A stretch of 64,000 nt of DNA from Cokeromyces recurvatus. Lineage: Eukaryota; Mucoromycota; Mucoromycetes; Mucorales; Mucoraceae. Both the position numbers and the translations under genes were made by a program. Below the pieces are notes generated by a model that saw nothing but the letters and a program-made list of their open reading frames with translations, did no database searches and had not been told where the DNA came from. Position 1 is the first letter of the stretch, and every line of letters starts with the position of its first letter. The DNA lies in assembly GCF_025118155.1 (NCBI RefSeq), contig NW_026251403.1:146001-210000 (forward strand). The letters run 5' to 3'. Below, piece after piece: positions 22,385-34,647 of the stretch.

Positions 22385-25095
22385 ATGCAACGATCAACTA
22401 TGATGAAAGCGCATACTTATAGTAAGAGGAATACGATCGAGAGAACGGATTCAACTATCGCGTCAGTCTATGGTATGCTACCTCCACCTACTAACAAAAA
22501 CACTGCAACTCGATTATCACAAATTGATGATATGAAATACTTCTTTGCTACTGCTGCTGAGCAATGGGATCACACAAAATCAATAAAAAGGTTTGAGTTG
22601 CCTGGTGGCGAAAGTATATCATGCGTACTTTGGAATGATGTATTTTATATTACAGGCACTGATATTGTTCGTTCATTAACTTTTCGTTTTCATGCATTTG
22701 GAAGACCCATTACGAATGCAAAAAAATTTGAGGAAGGTATCTTTTCTGATTTACGTAACTTAAAACCTGGACAAGACGCTAGATTAGAGGAACCTAAATC
22801 TGAATTATTGGATATGCTCTATAAAAATAATTGTATTAGAACTCAAAAGAAGCAAAAAGTATTTTATTGGTATTCTGTACCTCATGATAGACTCTTTCTG
22901 GATGCTCTAGAACGTGATCTTAAGCGTGAAAAGGTAGGATTAGAACCTACAACGAAGTCTGTTGCTGAACCTGCAAGCTCTCTTTCTATTGACTCTACTC
23001 AAGAACTATTTGATCAATTAAGAAAGAATATGGCTAATCATTCTACTGTTCAACCATCTTCTATTGAAAATAAACAAAAGAAAAAATCGCCTGTACCTAA
23101 TAGCAGCCTATCTCTCAATCAGGGTAAAAAAAAAAAAAAATTCTTTTCTCCTTACTTTTTTTTTTTTTTCTAATAATTTAATTTAAACTTTTTATTTTCA
23201 TAGTAGTAACCAATAATTCTTTTTTAAAGAAAGATCAAAATTGGTCGACTTCACCTTCTACTCCGAACCCTAATCGCGCTTCATGGCATTCATCACAATC
23301 AAGACTTGAACGTGCGGCTGCTTTACAGGAAAAGAGATCTCGTGTCAACTCAGTTCCTGCAAGCCTAGGTCAGCAACATCAATTACAGCTTTTACAGCAT
23401 AGACACCATCGAATGAGCCATCATTCCTATTTTACTGGCAGCAATTCCACAAGCCGTCCTCGTTCCACAACAAGCCGTCATCTTTCGAGCTCAGCTTCTT
23501 CCTTATTATCTTCCCCTTCTTTTAATGATGAAGTCTCCTTTTTCCAAGATGATGCTAGTACGACGACTACTTTGACAGATATATCAAAGCCCAACTTGTC
23601 TTCAACTTCGACTAATAAAAGTTCAAAAAATGAAGTCGATTATATAGATCCCATCTCACATGGTGTTCATCAATTGGAGATTACGTCTTCATTATCCAAT
23701 TTGAGTCATAATACGGATAGTCATCCTATATTATCACATACGATCATGCCCTCACAGTCAGTAGATGTAAATGCCATGAAGAAAACAAAAACGATTTTTG
23801 GTAACTTGCCCTTATTTGATGGCGCACCTACCTATAAGCAACGTAGACGTCGCGCAGCCTCTGTTTCAACTTCATTATTGAATTCACAAAGTGGAATCTA
23901 TGGTGGTGGGCCTGAACGTGTTCGTCGTCAGGATAAATGTCATATCCGTACTGCATCCTCTTCCAATCATCATTTGCCTCCGCAACAAGCTGCTATATTG
24001 ATGAACAACGGTAGTAGTCGACTTGCATTGGCTGCGACAAAAGCGGGATTTGGATTTACTACGAATCCAGTTCCACCACCATTACCACCACCACTACCAC
24101 CACCACCACCACCACCATCATCAACATCATCGTCTTCACTCATACCGACCTTAATGTCTACAACGACTACCACCACTACCTTTGATTGGACACAACAACA
24201 ACAACAAGAATATTACTGTCCTATTCCTGAATGTGGACATTTATTTAAGAGACAGGATTATCTTGAACGACATATTCAATCACTTCATATGTTTCTCTGC
24301 ACACTCTGTGGTAAACAATTTCATTCACCCGAGAACCTTACACAACACCATCGACTTGAGCATGGTCTTCACCAATATGACCCCTCCAGATCTTTAAGTC
24401 ATGATGGGGATGATAATCATGATGGAGGTTCAACTGGTCATCAAAATAACCGACGCTTTAATAGCACAACTACCACTTATCAGCCTAACCAACAACAGTT
24501 TATGAATCAAAATGAGAATCGATTCTTTTCATCACCTCATCCATCCTTTGAAGACTCGCGTTCGTCAGGTTTATCGATCGGTATAACGAGAACTGCTAGT
24601 TGCAGTAGTCAATGTAGTACGTTGAGTCCCATGACTGATCTTGATTTCGAAATATCTGATATACAACAAATGACGGAGCAAGAAGAGGATAGATCCTCTA
24701 CGATCAAAAACTTAGCAAGTCCTTACACAACTACAACACAATCTAATTTTACTATAATGAATGAACTTTCTTCCTCATCATCAAACAGTACATTTTTCAT
24801 AAAAAAGGAATGCTGTCAAAGGATGAATAATATGACAATTGAGGATGATTTTTCATCTTCCAATGCATCATCGCCCACGTATAGTGAAAAGGTAATGTCA
24901 ACACCTTTGACTTTACTATCACCTTTTAAACCTATTCAACAAGAGGAAAATTGGATGCAATTACAAACAATGAATACTGAACAATTTAATAATCTCTATG
25001 ATATGGAAACGATGAATGATAATTATCAATCCATTTATGCTTCTTATGTTGATCCTCCTTATTTATCTGATATGGGCTTCGTCTTCAATACTTAA
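22385..25095 (+). CDS. STE12: STE12-family transcription factor with two C2H2 fingers
   Basis: Two exons, 22385..23123 and 23204..25095, with an 80-nt intron, encode 876 residues. The STE12 DNA-binding domain at about 50-180 is clear from SIKRFELPGGESISCVLWN, DIVRSLTFRFHAFGRP, KFEEGIFSDLRNLKPGQDA and VFYWYSVPHDRLFLDALERD. Downstream lies the conserved WSTSPSTP.PNRASWH segment, a proline-rich run (about 24070-24117), then two adjacent C2H2 fingers at ~585-635 (YCPIPECGHLFKRQDYLERH and FLCTLCGKQFHSPENLTQHH). Filamentous fungi usually have this STE12-plus-C2H2 layout and Saccharomyces lacks the fingers. STE12 acts in the nucleus at the end of the mating/filamentation MAPK pathway and controls hyphal growth and host invasion in many fungi. 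The start is the first ATG after an A-rich leader. The gene converges with ERG6. Confidence 0.95.
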
Positions 25096-25830
25096 TTTAT
25101 TTATTTTTTTTTCTTTTTTTTTTTTTTACTTTTATTTATTCGTCTATTTTTTATATATGCACTTTATGACTTTTTTTTTATTATTATTATTATTTGATTA
25201 GATATATTATAGGCAGTTATTTATATATGATTTGACCCTTTTTTTTTCATTATCTTAAGCAATATATTGGCAGTATTCAATAAATTTTATGATCCTATTT
25301 ATGTCATATAAAAAAAAACGTGTTTATTTTGATCTACAATAATAATTTTCATTTTCTTAGTTGAAAGGAGAATATATCATCCCTTATCAATAAAAAGTTT
25401 AATGGATTGAACTATATGATAATAAATGGGAGAGAGAGAGAGAGACGAATAGAGAGAGAAAGAGGGGAAATTCATATATGTATTATACTTCTCCTTATAC
25501 ATTATTATCCCTTATAATCTAAATCCCCTTCCAATTTTTTCTTTTTTTTTTTTTTGTTGCAGTTTTATCATCAGATTTTTTATTTAGCCTTTTCTGTCAT
25601 ACTATGTATTATTATTATAAAGTATAATGAATTCAATTATATAAAAATTTGCAAGAAATTATATTGTATTTTGTATACAAAAATAAAAAGGGTAAAAGTA
25701 ATGAATTTACATAAATTTATATATTTGTATTTAGATATGTATATAGATATATATTATAGATAGAGTTGTGTATATATATATAAAAAAAAAAAGGAGGAGG
25801 AGGAGGAGGAGGGAAATTTACAAAAGGTTA
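25096..25830. other. Convergent intergenic region between STE12 and ERG6
   Basis: 735 nt between two 3' ends. It contains T-runs, a (GA)n-rich patch (25429-25466) and a GGA-repeat (25790-25812) just beyond the ERG6 stop. No coding signal; probably both 3' UTRs and terminators. Confidence 0.5.
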
Positions 25831-27138
25831 TTATTGAGATGTCATGGGTTTTTTAGCAACAAAGAAGAACATAGGAGTAAAGATACCTGCACGACCACCA
25901 TCTACCAAGGAATCACCAGCAGTTTCAAGCATTTCTTGAGTTTGAACAGTACCCTTTGGTGCAATACCCAGCTTCTCCAAGACTCGACAAAGGGTGGTTG
26001 TCGTGAATCGACCAGCAGAGGTCATACACAATGTTGTGAGCACATCACGGAAAGTTTGGCATTGAAGTAAATTACCTTCTAAAGGATAATACCAATGAAT
26101 ACGATCTCCAACATTTGCTAAATCAACATGAAATTCAAGCTCAAAACCAACTCTTTCAAGCGCTTCAAGGGAATCTGTAATAGAACGTACATCAGGAAGA
26201 CTGTTTCCTAACGCGATACGGTGTGCAATTTCTTTGTGCACGGGATTTGAAGAGTCAAACTTATCAGTTGTACACCATTCATAACAACCAAATTTGCCTC
26301 CAGGTTTTAAAACACGGAAAATTTCTGCATAGACACCTTCAAATGTAGGAGCATGACATGTAGCTTCAACAGCATATACACGATCAAATGTGTTATCGTC
26401 AAAAGGAATTTGCATAAAGTCACCCTATATATATATGACATTGCATTAAATTAAACAAGTTATTTTATATGACCTTCAGATATATATATACTTTACCTTA
26501 ATGAAATCTAATTTATCGCTTAAATCTTCTTGAATAGCATATTGTTTTGCCTTTTCAACTTGGTAAGCATTGTTATTTAAGCCAATGATGTTAGCACCCG
26601 TTAAATGAGCAATAGCTCTGGCAGGACCACCAACACCACAACCCGTATCTAACACCTTCATACCAGGTTGAATATCTAACTTGTGAGCCAAATAATGCTC
26701 ATGACGCTTCATTGCACAATTAAACTCTTCACCAGGATAAAATCTACAGAAATGGAAACTCTTACCCCAACCATATTCATAAAAATCAGTAGCCAAATTA
26801 TAATAGGCATTGACTAAAGTACTATAACGAGAGGCACGAGTCTTGGCCTTCTCCCCAGAATCATCCTCTTCGGCATTTTTTCCCCACATCTCAAAATAAG
26901 TCTCGGAGGTCATGTTATAGACATCATGATTCTTTGAACCCAAGTTATTAAAAAGGCCTGTTTTGACATTATTACCATGTAATGCACGAGCAAGGGCAAT
27001 ATCTTCTGCATGATTTGTTGACACTGTCTTGACATTTTCATTAGAGTCCATATTAACTAGGCTTTTCTTTAAAGAGTTATCTTTTCTATGAATAAGTTCT
27101 TGTTCAGAATTAGTGACAGGAATTGCTGTAGGAGCCAT
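25831..27138 (-). CDS. ERG6: Sterol 24-C-methyltransferase (Erg6)
   Basis: Two exons, 26497..27138 and 25831..26424, separated by a 72-nt intron, encode 411 residues. Erg6 adds the C-24 methyl group from S-adenosylmethionine to zymosterol (or lanosterol in some fungi) in ergosterol synthesis, at the ER or lipid droplets. The SAM-binding block is VLDTGCGVGGPARAIAHLTG, followed by IGLNNNAYQVEKAK, DFMQIPFDDNTFDRVYAVEATCHAP and IFRVLKPGGKFGCYEW. Upstream the family segments NLATDFYEYGWG and SFHFCRFYPGE are present. The protein is about 30 residues longer than yeast Erg6 because of a polar N-terminal extension. A Gly-to-Thr change in the usual LD-x-GCG motif (LDTGCG) is not expected to abolish activity. 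No break was found. Confidence 0.95.
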
Positions 27139-30100
27139 ATTGATTAGATTATATTAGTTCAGTTTTTTTTTTAAAAAAATAAAAAAAAAAAGAGAGAAAA
27201 GTCCTTTAGAAAAAAAAACAGAAAGGGAAAAAAAAATAAAAATAATAATAATGATATGCTCTCAAGCATATATTTATATGTCTTTCATTCATATTACCAT
27301 CATCATCAAGTCTGCCACAATATCCGTTTTAAGCTATATTCAGTCGGAGTTGTGTTTGATAGTAAAAAGGTAAACAGATCATTATTTAATGATAATTTAG
27401 GAAGCATGTATAATTATATGGAGCTTATCTGTATACTTTACTTGATTTGCTTATCTGTTATTTATATGATACAAATATATATACATATGTGTGTGTGTAT
27501 GTGTGTATGTATGTGTGTATGTAAAGAAGAAGATAATATAGTATTTTCCTTCTTTTTTCTGGTTTATAGAGAATAAATTTTAATTATTAATACATAATTT
27601 TACTTCACATGTAACTCTATCGAAAAAAAAAGGGGGGGATCTTAAAGCAGATAATCTTATTAGAGTTTTTTTGACATACGTTTCAAAATCAATCTACTCC
27701 AGAGTATTTCATAAAATAGTAATAAATTTAAATTTTGTTCTGCGTGTTATACTTTTTAAATTAAAAATCAGCTATGAATTTGACACATTCAATATTTTAT
27801 GTAGATCGGCTTCAGGGTCCTATGATGATAACAAAGTAAAAACATAATATAAATCAAGTTTACAATAGATACAATAGAAACAAAGAGATTAAGAATAATA
27901 AGAAAAGAACAATGTATGTATTTTATTTTGAAACATTATCTTCTATATTCTATAACAATAGAAGGAGCTTATATCGTATGACTATATATTATTATAAAAT
28001 TTATTACTATAGTAAATAATATCGGAAGATAGTACAGAATATATTCACTATATATTTTATTAATATACATTCTCTTTTTTTTTTTTCAAAGTATCCTTTC
28101 TTTCTCTGAGCTTATATCAGTAGATATTTTAACATATTAGACTATACGTATTTATGGACTTTGTTAAGGAATTATTTTACAGTAGACAATCCACTATTGT
28201 CTATGTTTTCTTTTCTTTTCTCAAAACTATATTGTAATAATAGACTGATCGGTTGTCATTTGTAGAGTGTACAAATCAATAAATATTTTGAAGATACGTA
28301 ACCATTTCTTTTTTCTCTAGTTCAATATTGTTCTATATATTCAACAGAATTAACCTTCTTGTACATTACAGACAAAAAAAAATGTCTTTTTTCAAGCATA
28401 AAATATTCAAATTAGAAAAATAACAAGTGATTTTGAAACAAAAAGTCTGAATTATTATAGCATCTGGTTAATTTGGTCTTGATAAAACATTAATAATAAT
28501 CAATATTGGAAGCTTAGTAATCCAATAATTTCTTTTATTAATTTTATTAGATAATGTATTAGCACAAAAAAAAAATACTTTGATTGTTTAACGTTGGCAT
28601 ATCAACATTTGCATTTTTTTTCTAAATCATTATTGTTTCAAAAGATCAAAATGTGATAAAATCTTCAAACGAAAAGCTATGGTCATTTCTTTAATATTGC
28701 TGCATTGTTCTAGTATTTAAATCAATTAGCATGAAATAACTTACTTGCTACACGTTATTTTGTTTATGACTTACTTTAAAGAAAAATCATAATATCATTT
28801 AGTGATGTTGAAAGCTTGGCGTAGTCAATAATGACAAGGTGGAAAGGCTTTTGACTGAAATAAATGCGTACAGCCAAGGCTTTGGACTGAAATAAATGCG
28901 TACAGCCAAGTTTATAGTTATACTAATGTTCCTGAAATATTATCACGTGATTCTTTTAAATGCATCCATAAATTAATCTACTTTGATTGATCTGCGTTTG
29001 CATATTAGACTGGCGAATACTTCTTTACATTTTCTACCAAAGTATAATTTGTTCATCATTAATTGTAATAAATGTATTTTTGACTCTTTTGTTTCATTAG
29101 TTGGTGATTTATATGTATATCCAACTGTTATGTATTTGTTATCTATTTTTTTTTAAATATATATATATGTATATATTTACATATTTCCAATAAGCCCTAA
29201 CCAAGTCAGAAGTATTTGTTATAAATATTACAGGATACACTGTTAAAACATAAAGCCTATGTAATATAGTTATAACTACCTGTTAATTGCTTATCAACTA
29301 CCCACAAAGCTCGTCTAAATTTGCGCTTATTTTTTTTTTCTTTGACATTCTGATTTTCTCCCGTTATTCGCCTGCTCAACCCAATATTGAAGTTAACTTG
29401 CACTGCAATGAATTCTTTTTTTTTTTAAGATACGAAAACACATCGCACATTAGTACGTATTGTTTACCAGCAGTTAATATCGTAATTAGCCTTATTCCTA
29501 AGTCGTATCATATGTACAAATATTTAAAGAAAATTATAATAGATATTTATTAATAGTAACTAAAAAAAAGAAGAAAAATATAGATTTATGATTTCTCAGT
29601 TCTAATCATCGACTTATAAATAAAAGATAAAGCATTTGTGTCTACAATAATAAAAAACAGTCAATATTCATCAGTCTGATTGTATTTAATGAATACCATT
29701 CCAGTCTTTGCAATAGCTGTATTAATTATCTCAATACTATTGTTAATGATTTTTTTTTTAAAAAAAGTATATTTTTGATTTCAACATTATTATTATATAT
29801 ACATGGTTTTTCTTTTATTTTCATGGCAAAACTGACTATGAGCTTAAATACCATAGGCTTAGTTTTATTTTAAAGCAGACAGTCAAATTCTTTAAAATAG
29901 TTAGGACATTGTTATTACTTTTGCATGACAGTTGAAAAGATAGGAGTTTGCTTGTTTAGATATCACATGACAAAGATTATATTGTCAGTTATAGAGCTTC
30001 GATCACATATGACACACAATATTCAGTTGGAATGGTAAATGAAAAAGCCTTTCAATCAAGAATGAAACTACGGCATTTTTAAAGTGCTTAGGAATAATTT

Positions 30101-30856
30101 TTTCAGATATGGTTGAAGAAGGCTCTTGATATTATTGCAAAAGAAAAAACAATTTTTTTTTGTGGCATAATGCTATGTCTAACTCTCACAGAAAATTATC
30201 CACTATTGATATCCATCTCATTTAATCTAAATAAAGAGACAAGCCTAAAATTAGAATCAAAGAGAAGATGTCTCTTAAGCATATATATGCTGCTATTCTA
30301 TTTGGCTGGTAAATAATTTTGTGAGCTTTGACCATCCTAGTAACAACCTTCCAAAGACGCGCAGTTTGAACATAGAAAGCTACTTTTATGCCTAGTGTAA
30401 AGTTTGAACTTTATGCATTATTCATTTAGTTGTATAAATTTAATGTTTGTTAAACACTGACTGAACATATTATAAGGTATTTGTCAAGGACTACAAGCTT
30501 GAAGATCAAAGTGATGAATAGTTATAATTTAAAGGTCATTCATTAGATATCCATTACAATTAAAGAACAGAAAAAAAAAAAAGAAGTGTGGAATACGTGT
30601 AAGATTTCGTCAATAATCTGTGTAAGCTACTACAAACTTAAGATTAAAAAGTCTGTCAAATTAAAAAACTGTCATTTATTGTAAACTTTTCCCGCTATAT
30701 CAACGTGAAAATTTCAGTAAATTAGCCAAATCTGATTCAAACATTGTGACTATATTCGGAATTTTAATTAGCAAAAAAAGTTTTTTTTTTTTTTATCATT
30801 ATACAAACTCGAAGAGAAAATGAAAAAAAAACACACATTTGTTATAAACTCTAAAG
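27139..30856. other. Large gene-poor region
   Basis: About 3.7 kb with no supported gene on either strand. The first 120 nt upstream of ERG6 are A-rich and probably promoter. A (TG)n/(TATG)n microsatellite is at 27486-27523 and a tandem 32-bp repeat is at 28844-28907. Short open frames (for example 29287-29553 and 30113-30316) show no family signal and were not called. Confidence 0.45.
28844..28907. repeat. Two-copy 32-bp tandem direct repeat
   Basis: Two adjacent 32-nt units (28844-28875 and 28876-28907) are identical except for one T/G difference at the ninth base. Each contains GACTGAAATAAATGCGTACA. The unit is not low-complexity and does not lie in a gene, so it looks like a recent local duplication. 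Confidence 0.9.
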
Positions 30857-31266
30857 ATGTCTGGTAGACAAGGTAAAATCAAGAACAATTTCCACAAAAA
30901 AAAAAGAATCAATTATTTTAAAACAAACGTAATAATATTATAGGTGGTAAACTCAAGCCTCTTAAGAAACCAAAGAAGGCTCAACACGAAGAAGATGAGG
31001 TAAAAATATATACATGTATATACATGTATATGGATGAAAATTTTAATTATTTAATGTTAATCATTTGTTTATTCATAGGAGGATCTTGCCTTCAAGAAGA
31101 AGAAGGCCGAAGAAGCCAAGAAGTTGAAGGAATTACAACAAAAGGCTGCTGGAAAGGGTCCCTTACGTAAGTTACATCTAAAATTTGAAAGCTGTTGATT
31201 AAGCGATGTTTATTTTATTTCATTTTTATAGTTAGCGGTGGTATCAAAAAGTCTGGAAAGAAATAG
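30857..31266 (+). CDS. TMA7: Translation machinery-associated protein 7 (Tma7)
   Basis: Four tiny exons, 30857..30872, 30944..30999, 31079..31166 and 31232..31266, join to a 64-residue very basic protein, the size of yeast Tma7 and human TMA7/CCDC72. The order of elements is diagnostic: MSGRQGGKLKPLKKPKK at the start, an EEDEEDLAFKKKK middle, then KAAGKGPL and the terminal SGGIKKSGKK. Tma7 associates with ribosomes. Its exact role is not well defined, though loss affects protein synthesis in yeast. All three introns have GT..AG ends and differ in phase, and the joined frame is closed by TAG. Exon 1 codes for only five residues. Codons are richer in G/C-ending AAG than in neighbours (many AAG Lys), as in highly expressed genes. 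Confidence 0.93.
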
Positions 31267-32454
31267 ACGCTATAGTTTTTTTTTATTATTCCAATTATAT
31301 TATTCATAATAAACTCATAAAGAAAACCTTGTTGCCGAAGTTAATTTATATAAGTGAATACGGCTTTTTAAACAAATAGATTCATACAAAAAGAAAGGGG
31401 GGGCTTTATTCAATACTATTTGGTATATAATAAGAATATATATTTTCAGACATGATTAAATATTTAACTTATGAAAAGAAAAGGTCAGAGTGTATATAAA
31501 CATTTATAAAGGAATAAAAAAGGGTAAAAAGAGTTGAATATGACTTTGCAGTCTTTTTTTTAAAAAAAAATTATTTCTTCTTGCTTAATTACAACTGCAC
31601 TAGATGGCTTTTATGCTTTATTACGCTATCTTCCATTTTCACATCAGCTCTTGTAAATACTTTGTAAATACTTTTCAAAAAGAATAATAGCATAACACAG
31701 TAGATCATAAACTTTATTAGTGTTTTCTTTCTTTTTCTTTTCTTTTTTTTTTTTCGAAAATTCAGGGAAAAAAAAACTTATATACACAATGTATGCAAAA
31801 GTAATGTTTTTAATACCACGATTAAAGACCTGTATAAACACTGTGATACTATATATGGATATATAAAGCATTATTCGTTCTTGCATTGGTTCAATAATAA
31901 TATTTGAATGCGTCTATTTCGGTATGTATTTTACTTGTCCCTTATTTAGCTTGTGTTGACATTGATAGTGTATATGACTTCTCTTTTATAAGTCATTTCA
32001 TATGCATATATAAAATATGTATAAAAGAAAAAAAAAATACAACATCTAAATATAGCACTATAATAGTGCTATTATTAATTATGTATACTTTCAAATTCTA
32101 TGCTCTGAAATCATCTAATAGCCCAATTAATTCCCTTCTCTATTCACAAGTCATTATTATTATTATTAACAATGTATTTCAACTTAGATATTGATGGCTA
32201 ATGACTCCACTAGTTTACGAAATATCTCTTTCTTCTTTTGTTTTTTTTTAATTAAAAGTCTGTATCGTATAGAGCCTTATGAAATAAAGTTTACATTGCA
32301 TATCCTCAAATACATTTTATGCACAAAATAGAAAAACAGATTCTTTCGTTATTCACATAATGCATATCACAAATCATTAGAAATATATGCTTACGAGATG
32401 AATATTAATAATTTAACAAGGGTATATATATTCTCTCTCTCCTTCTCTCTCTGC

Positions 32455-32487
<33 letters not shown>

Positions 32488-32543
32488 CGTCTTATTTTAT
32501 TTATAAAACTTCTTTTTCTTAATTGTAATTACATACATATCAA
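31267..32543. other. Intergenic region with CT/TA microsatellites
   Basis: About 1.3 kb without a supported gene. The 3' end contains a (CT)n tract (about 32433-32472) followed by (AT)n (32473-32487), 60-110 nt upstream of the first acyltransferase start. This is probably its promoter or leader. Confidence 0.5.
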
Positions 32544-34155
32544 ATGAAGAATTTAAGTATACCAAAGGATATGCGGTTAGGTGGTATGGACGCTGCCTAT
32601 TTGCAATTAGACAACCCTCGTCGATCTATGACGATAACTACACTTTGGACATTCAAACGTCCTTTAGATTTAAATCAAGTGTATAAAGTTTTGGACAGAT
32701 TATGTTTGGACAATCCACGATTTGCTAGAGTTCCATGTCATGGAGGATTCTTTAAAACTCCAGCTTTAACGATACCTATTGGATGGTATCCGAAGGATAA
32801 TGTTGTTGTGCATCATTTAAAAGAGCCTAGTGATCAAAGAGCACTTCAAAAGTATTGTGCAAAACAGGTATAATATATTTATATATATAAATATTTACAT
32901 TAAAAAAGGGGAAAGATTAAAGATATAAAAATTACAAACTGATACAGGTTGGAACACCGTTCGATTACAATAAACCTCTTTGGCAGTTCCATATTATTTA
33001 TGGACTCGAGAATAATGGTTGTGCAACATTTTTTAAAGTGCATCATTCAATTTCTGATGGAGAAGGTCTTATGAAGACTCTCATGACCATAACGTCCTGG
33101 GGAGGAGACACAATCAAAAAAGAACGACCCACTATCCTACATCATCCAATGAAGAAAAGTCATCTACATTTATCGTTTAATTCTACTATGGAAAGAAAGA
33201 TGCTGTTGAAGAAGACTTCGCAGTATTATTCAGTAGTCAAGATGCTAACTTATATTTATATGGCCTTTTTATACATATACATATACAGTTTTACATTCTG
33301 TCATGATTTATATCAAGTTATCTTAATTTTGACACCTTACATTGCTCGCAAGGACTTGTACTATCAGGAGTTACAATCACATGAAAAGGAGGTGGCATGG
33401 TCAGAGAATATTGATATATCAGATATCAAAATAGTTCGACAAGCATTTGGTGGTACTTTGAATGATGTGATGCTGACAGTTGTTACAAGATGTATCAAAA
33501 ACTATTTAGAAAGCATTGGAAGGAGACATGATAATTATCTTAAACTCTTTATTCCTTTATCTTTACGTGATCCAGATGATGACAGGTATATGTTGTTTTA
33601 ATTCTATTTTTATGCTAATCATAACAATTCTATTTATCTATCTATCTGTCTGTCTGTCTGTCTGTCAGTCTTCAGAACCGAATTGGTGGTGCTTGGGGCT
33701 TCTTTTCAATGAAGGATTTGGGAACACAGCAATTAATAAATCAAGTTAGAATGGAAACATTTGCTATTAAATCATCTAACTTTCCATCTCTGTTGTATGA
33801 AGGCATTGAAAGATCTAGTAGAACGGTACCTGGATTACCACCCCCACTTTGTTTTATTCGTCATTTCTGTGACCTTGCACATGGCGCCTTTACAAACATC
33901 TCCGGTCCAACTTTTCCTATCTCTTTTGCAGGAGAAGAGATTCAAGAACAGCGTATATTTTCTCCTCAACTAGGTAAAGGTACAATGGGCATTGCCCTTA
34001 TTTCCTACTGTGATAAGGTCAGCATTGGCGCCTTGGCAGATGTACACCGTCATTATCCTGGTCTTGCTGAAGGGATCTGTCAAAGATTTGTTGAAGAATT
34101 TGAGTTCATCCTGGAAGAAGCCAAGTTGGAACTTTCAAAGAAAAAAAGCTTATGA
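32544..34155 (+). CDS. WS/DGAT-like O-acyltransferase, copy 1
   Basis: Exons 32544..32867, 32948..33585 and 33669..34155 encode 482 residues, typical for the wax ester synthase/diacylglycerol acyltransferase family. The catalytic HHxxxDG motif is intact (HHSISDG, residues ~140-146). The C-terminal part has the conserved FGGTLNDVMLTVV block and a TNISGP segment equivalent to the family's SNVPGP. MRLGGMDAAYL near the N-terminus matches the family's substrate-pocket start. A hydrophobic stretch (YIYMAFLYIYIYSF, ~residues 210-225) may anchor the protein to a membrane. These enzymes esterify fatty acyl-CoA to long-chain alcohols or diacylglycerol at the ER or lipid droplet. The exact acceptor cannot be told from sequence. 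The second copy lies 492 nt downstream in the same direction with introns at the same positions. Confidence 0.85.
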
Positions 34156-34647
34156 TTTTCTAGATATATGTCTATGGGATATTTGTCTAAATAAAAGAAC
34201 TTTTTTTTTTTTTTTTTTTTTTTTTTGCATAAAATAGAAAGTATTTCTTACTTGTTTAGTAGATTTACTTCTATGTCAACAAAAACTCTTTTATAATTGA
34301 TTTATATACAACTGGGGATAGTGTCTTGTATGAATGTGTGTTTTTTTTAATTAATTCTGAAATTTGTTATACAAACTATTTAAATAGAATAATAACTTCG
34401 TCTGTCTATCTATTATAAGAATAGGTTTATCCGCTGAAATATATTTATATAAAAAAAAGGGTTTATTTTGGAAATCAGCAGCAAATCTTCTATAAAAAAT
34501 CTTAAAAAAATCATGTAATGTGAAACATATGATTCTATTTATTTTACATATAAATATACATAGGACAAGGAAAAAAAGTAATATAAAGGTACATTAGATA
34601 TACTATTTTATTATTATCGGCTTGTTTTCCTTAATTTTGTTTACAAC
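34156..34647. other. Intergenic spacer between the acyltransferase copies
   Basis: 492 nt with a T run at 34201-34226 just after the first gene and several A/T runs. It must hold the terminator of copy 1 and the promoter of copy 2. No coding signal was seen. Confidence 0.45.

Noticed and set aside
23970..24176. Antisense Gly/Val-rich frame within STE12
   Set aside because: It is the complement of the Pro-rich run in the STE12 coding sequence.
29287..29553. 88-codon open frame in the 27-31 kb desert
   Set aside because: No motif or splice-linked neighbours, and the Phe-rich parts come from T runs. A decayed gene cannot be excluded.
30113..30316. 67-codon open frame with hydrophobic segments
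   Set aside because: No start context, family match or adjacent exon was found. Frames of this length are common by chance here.
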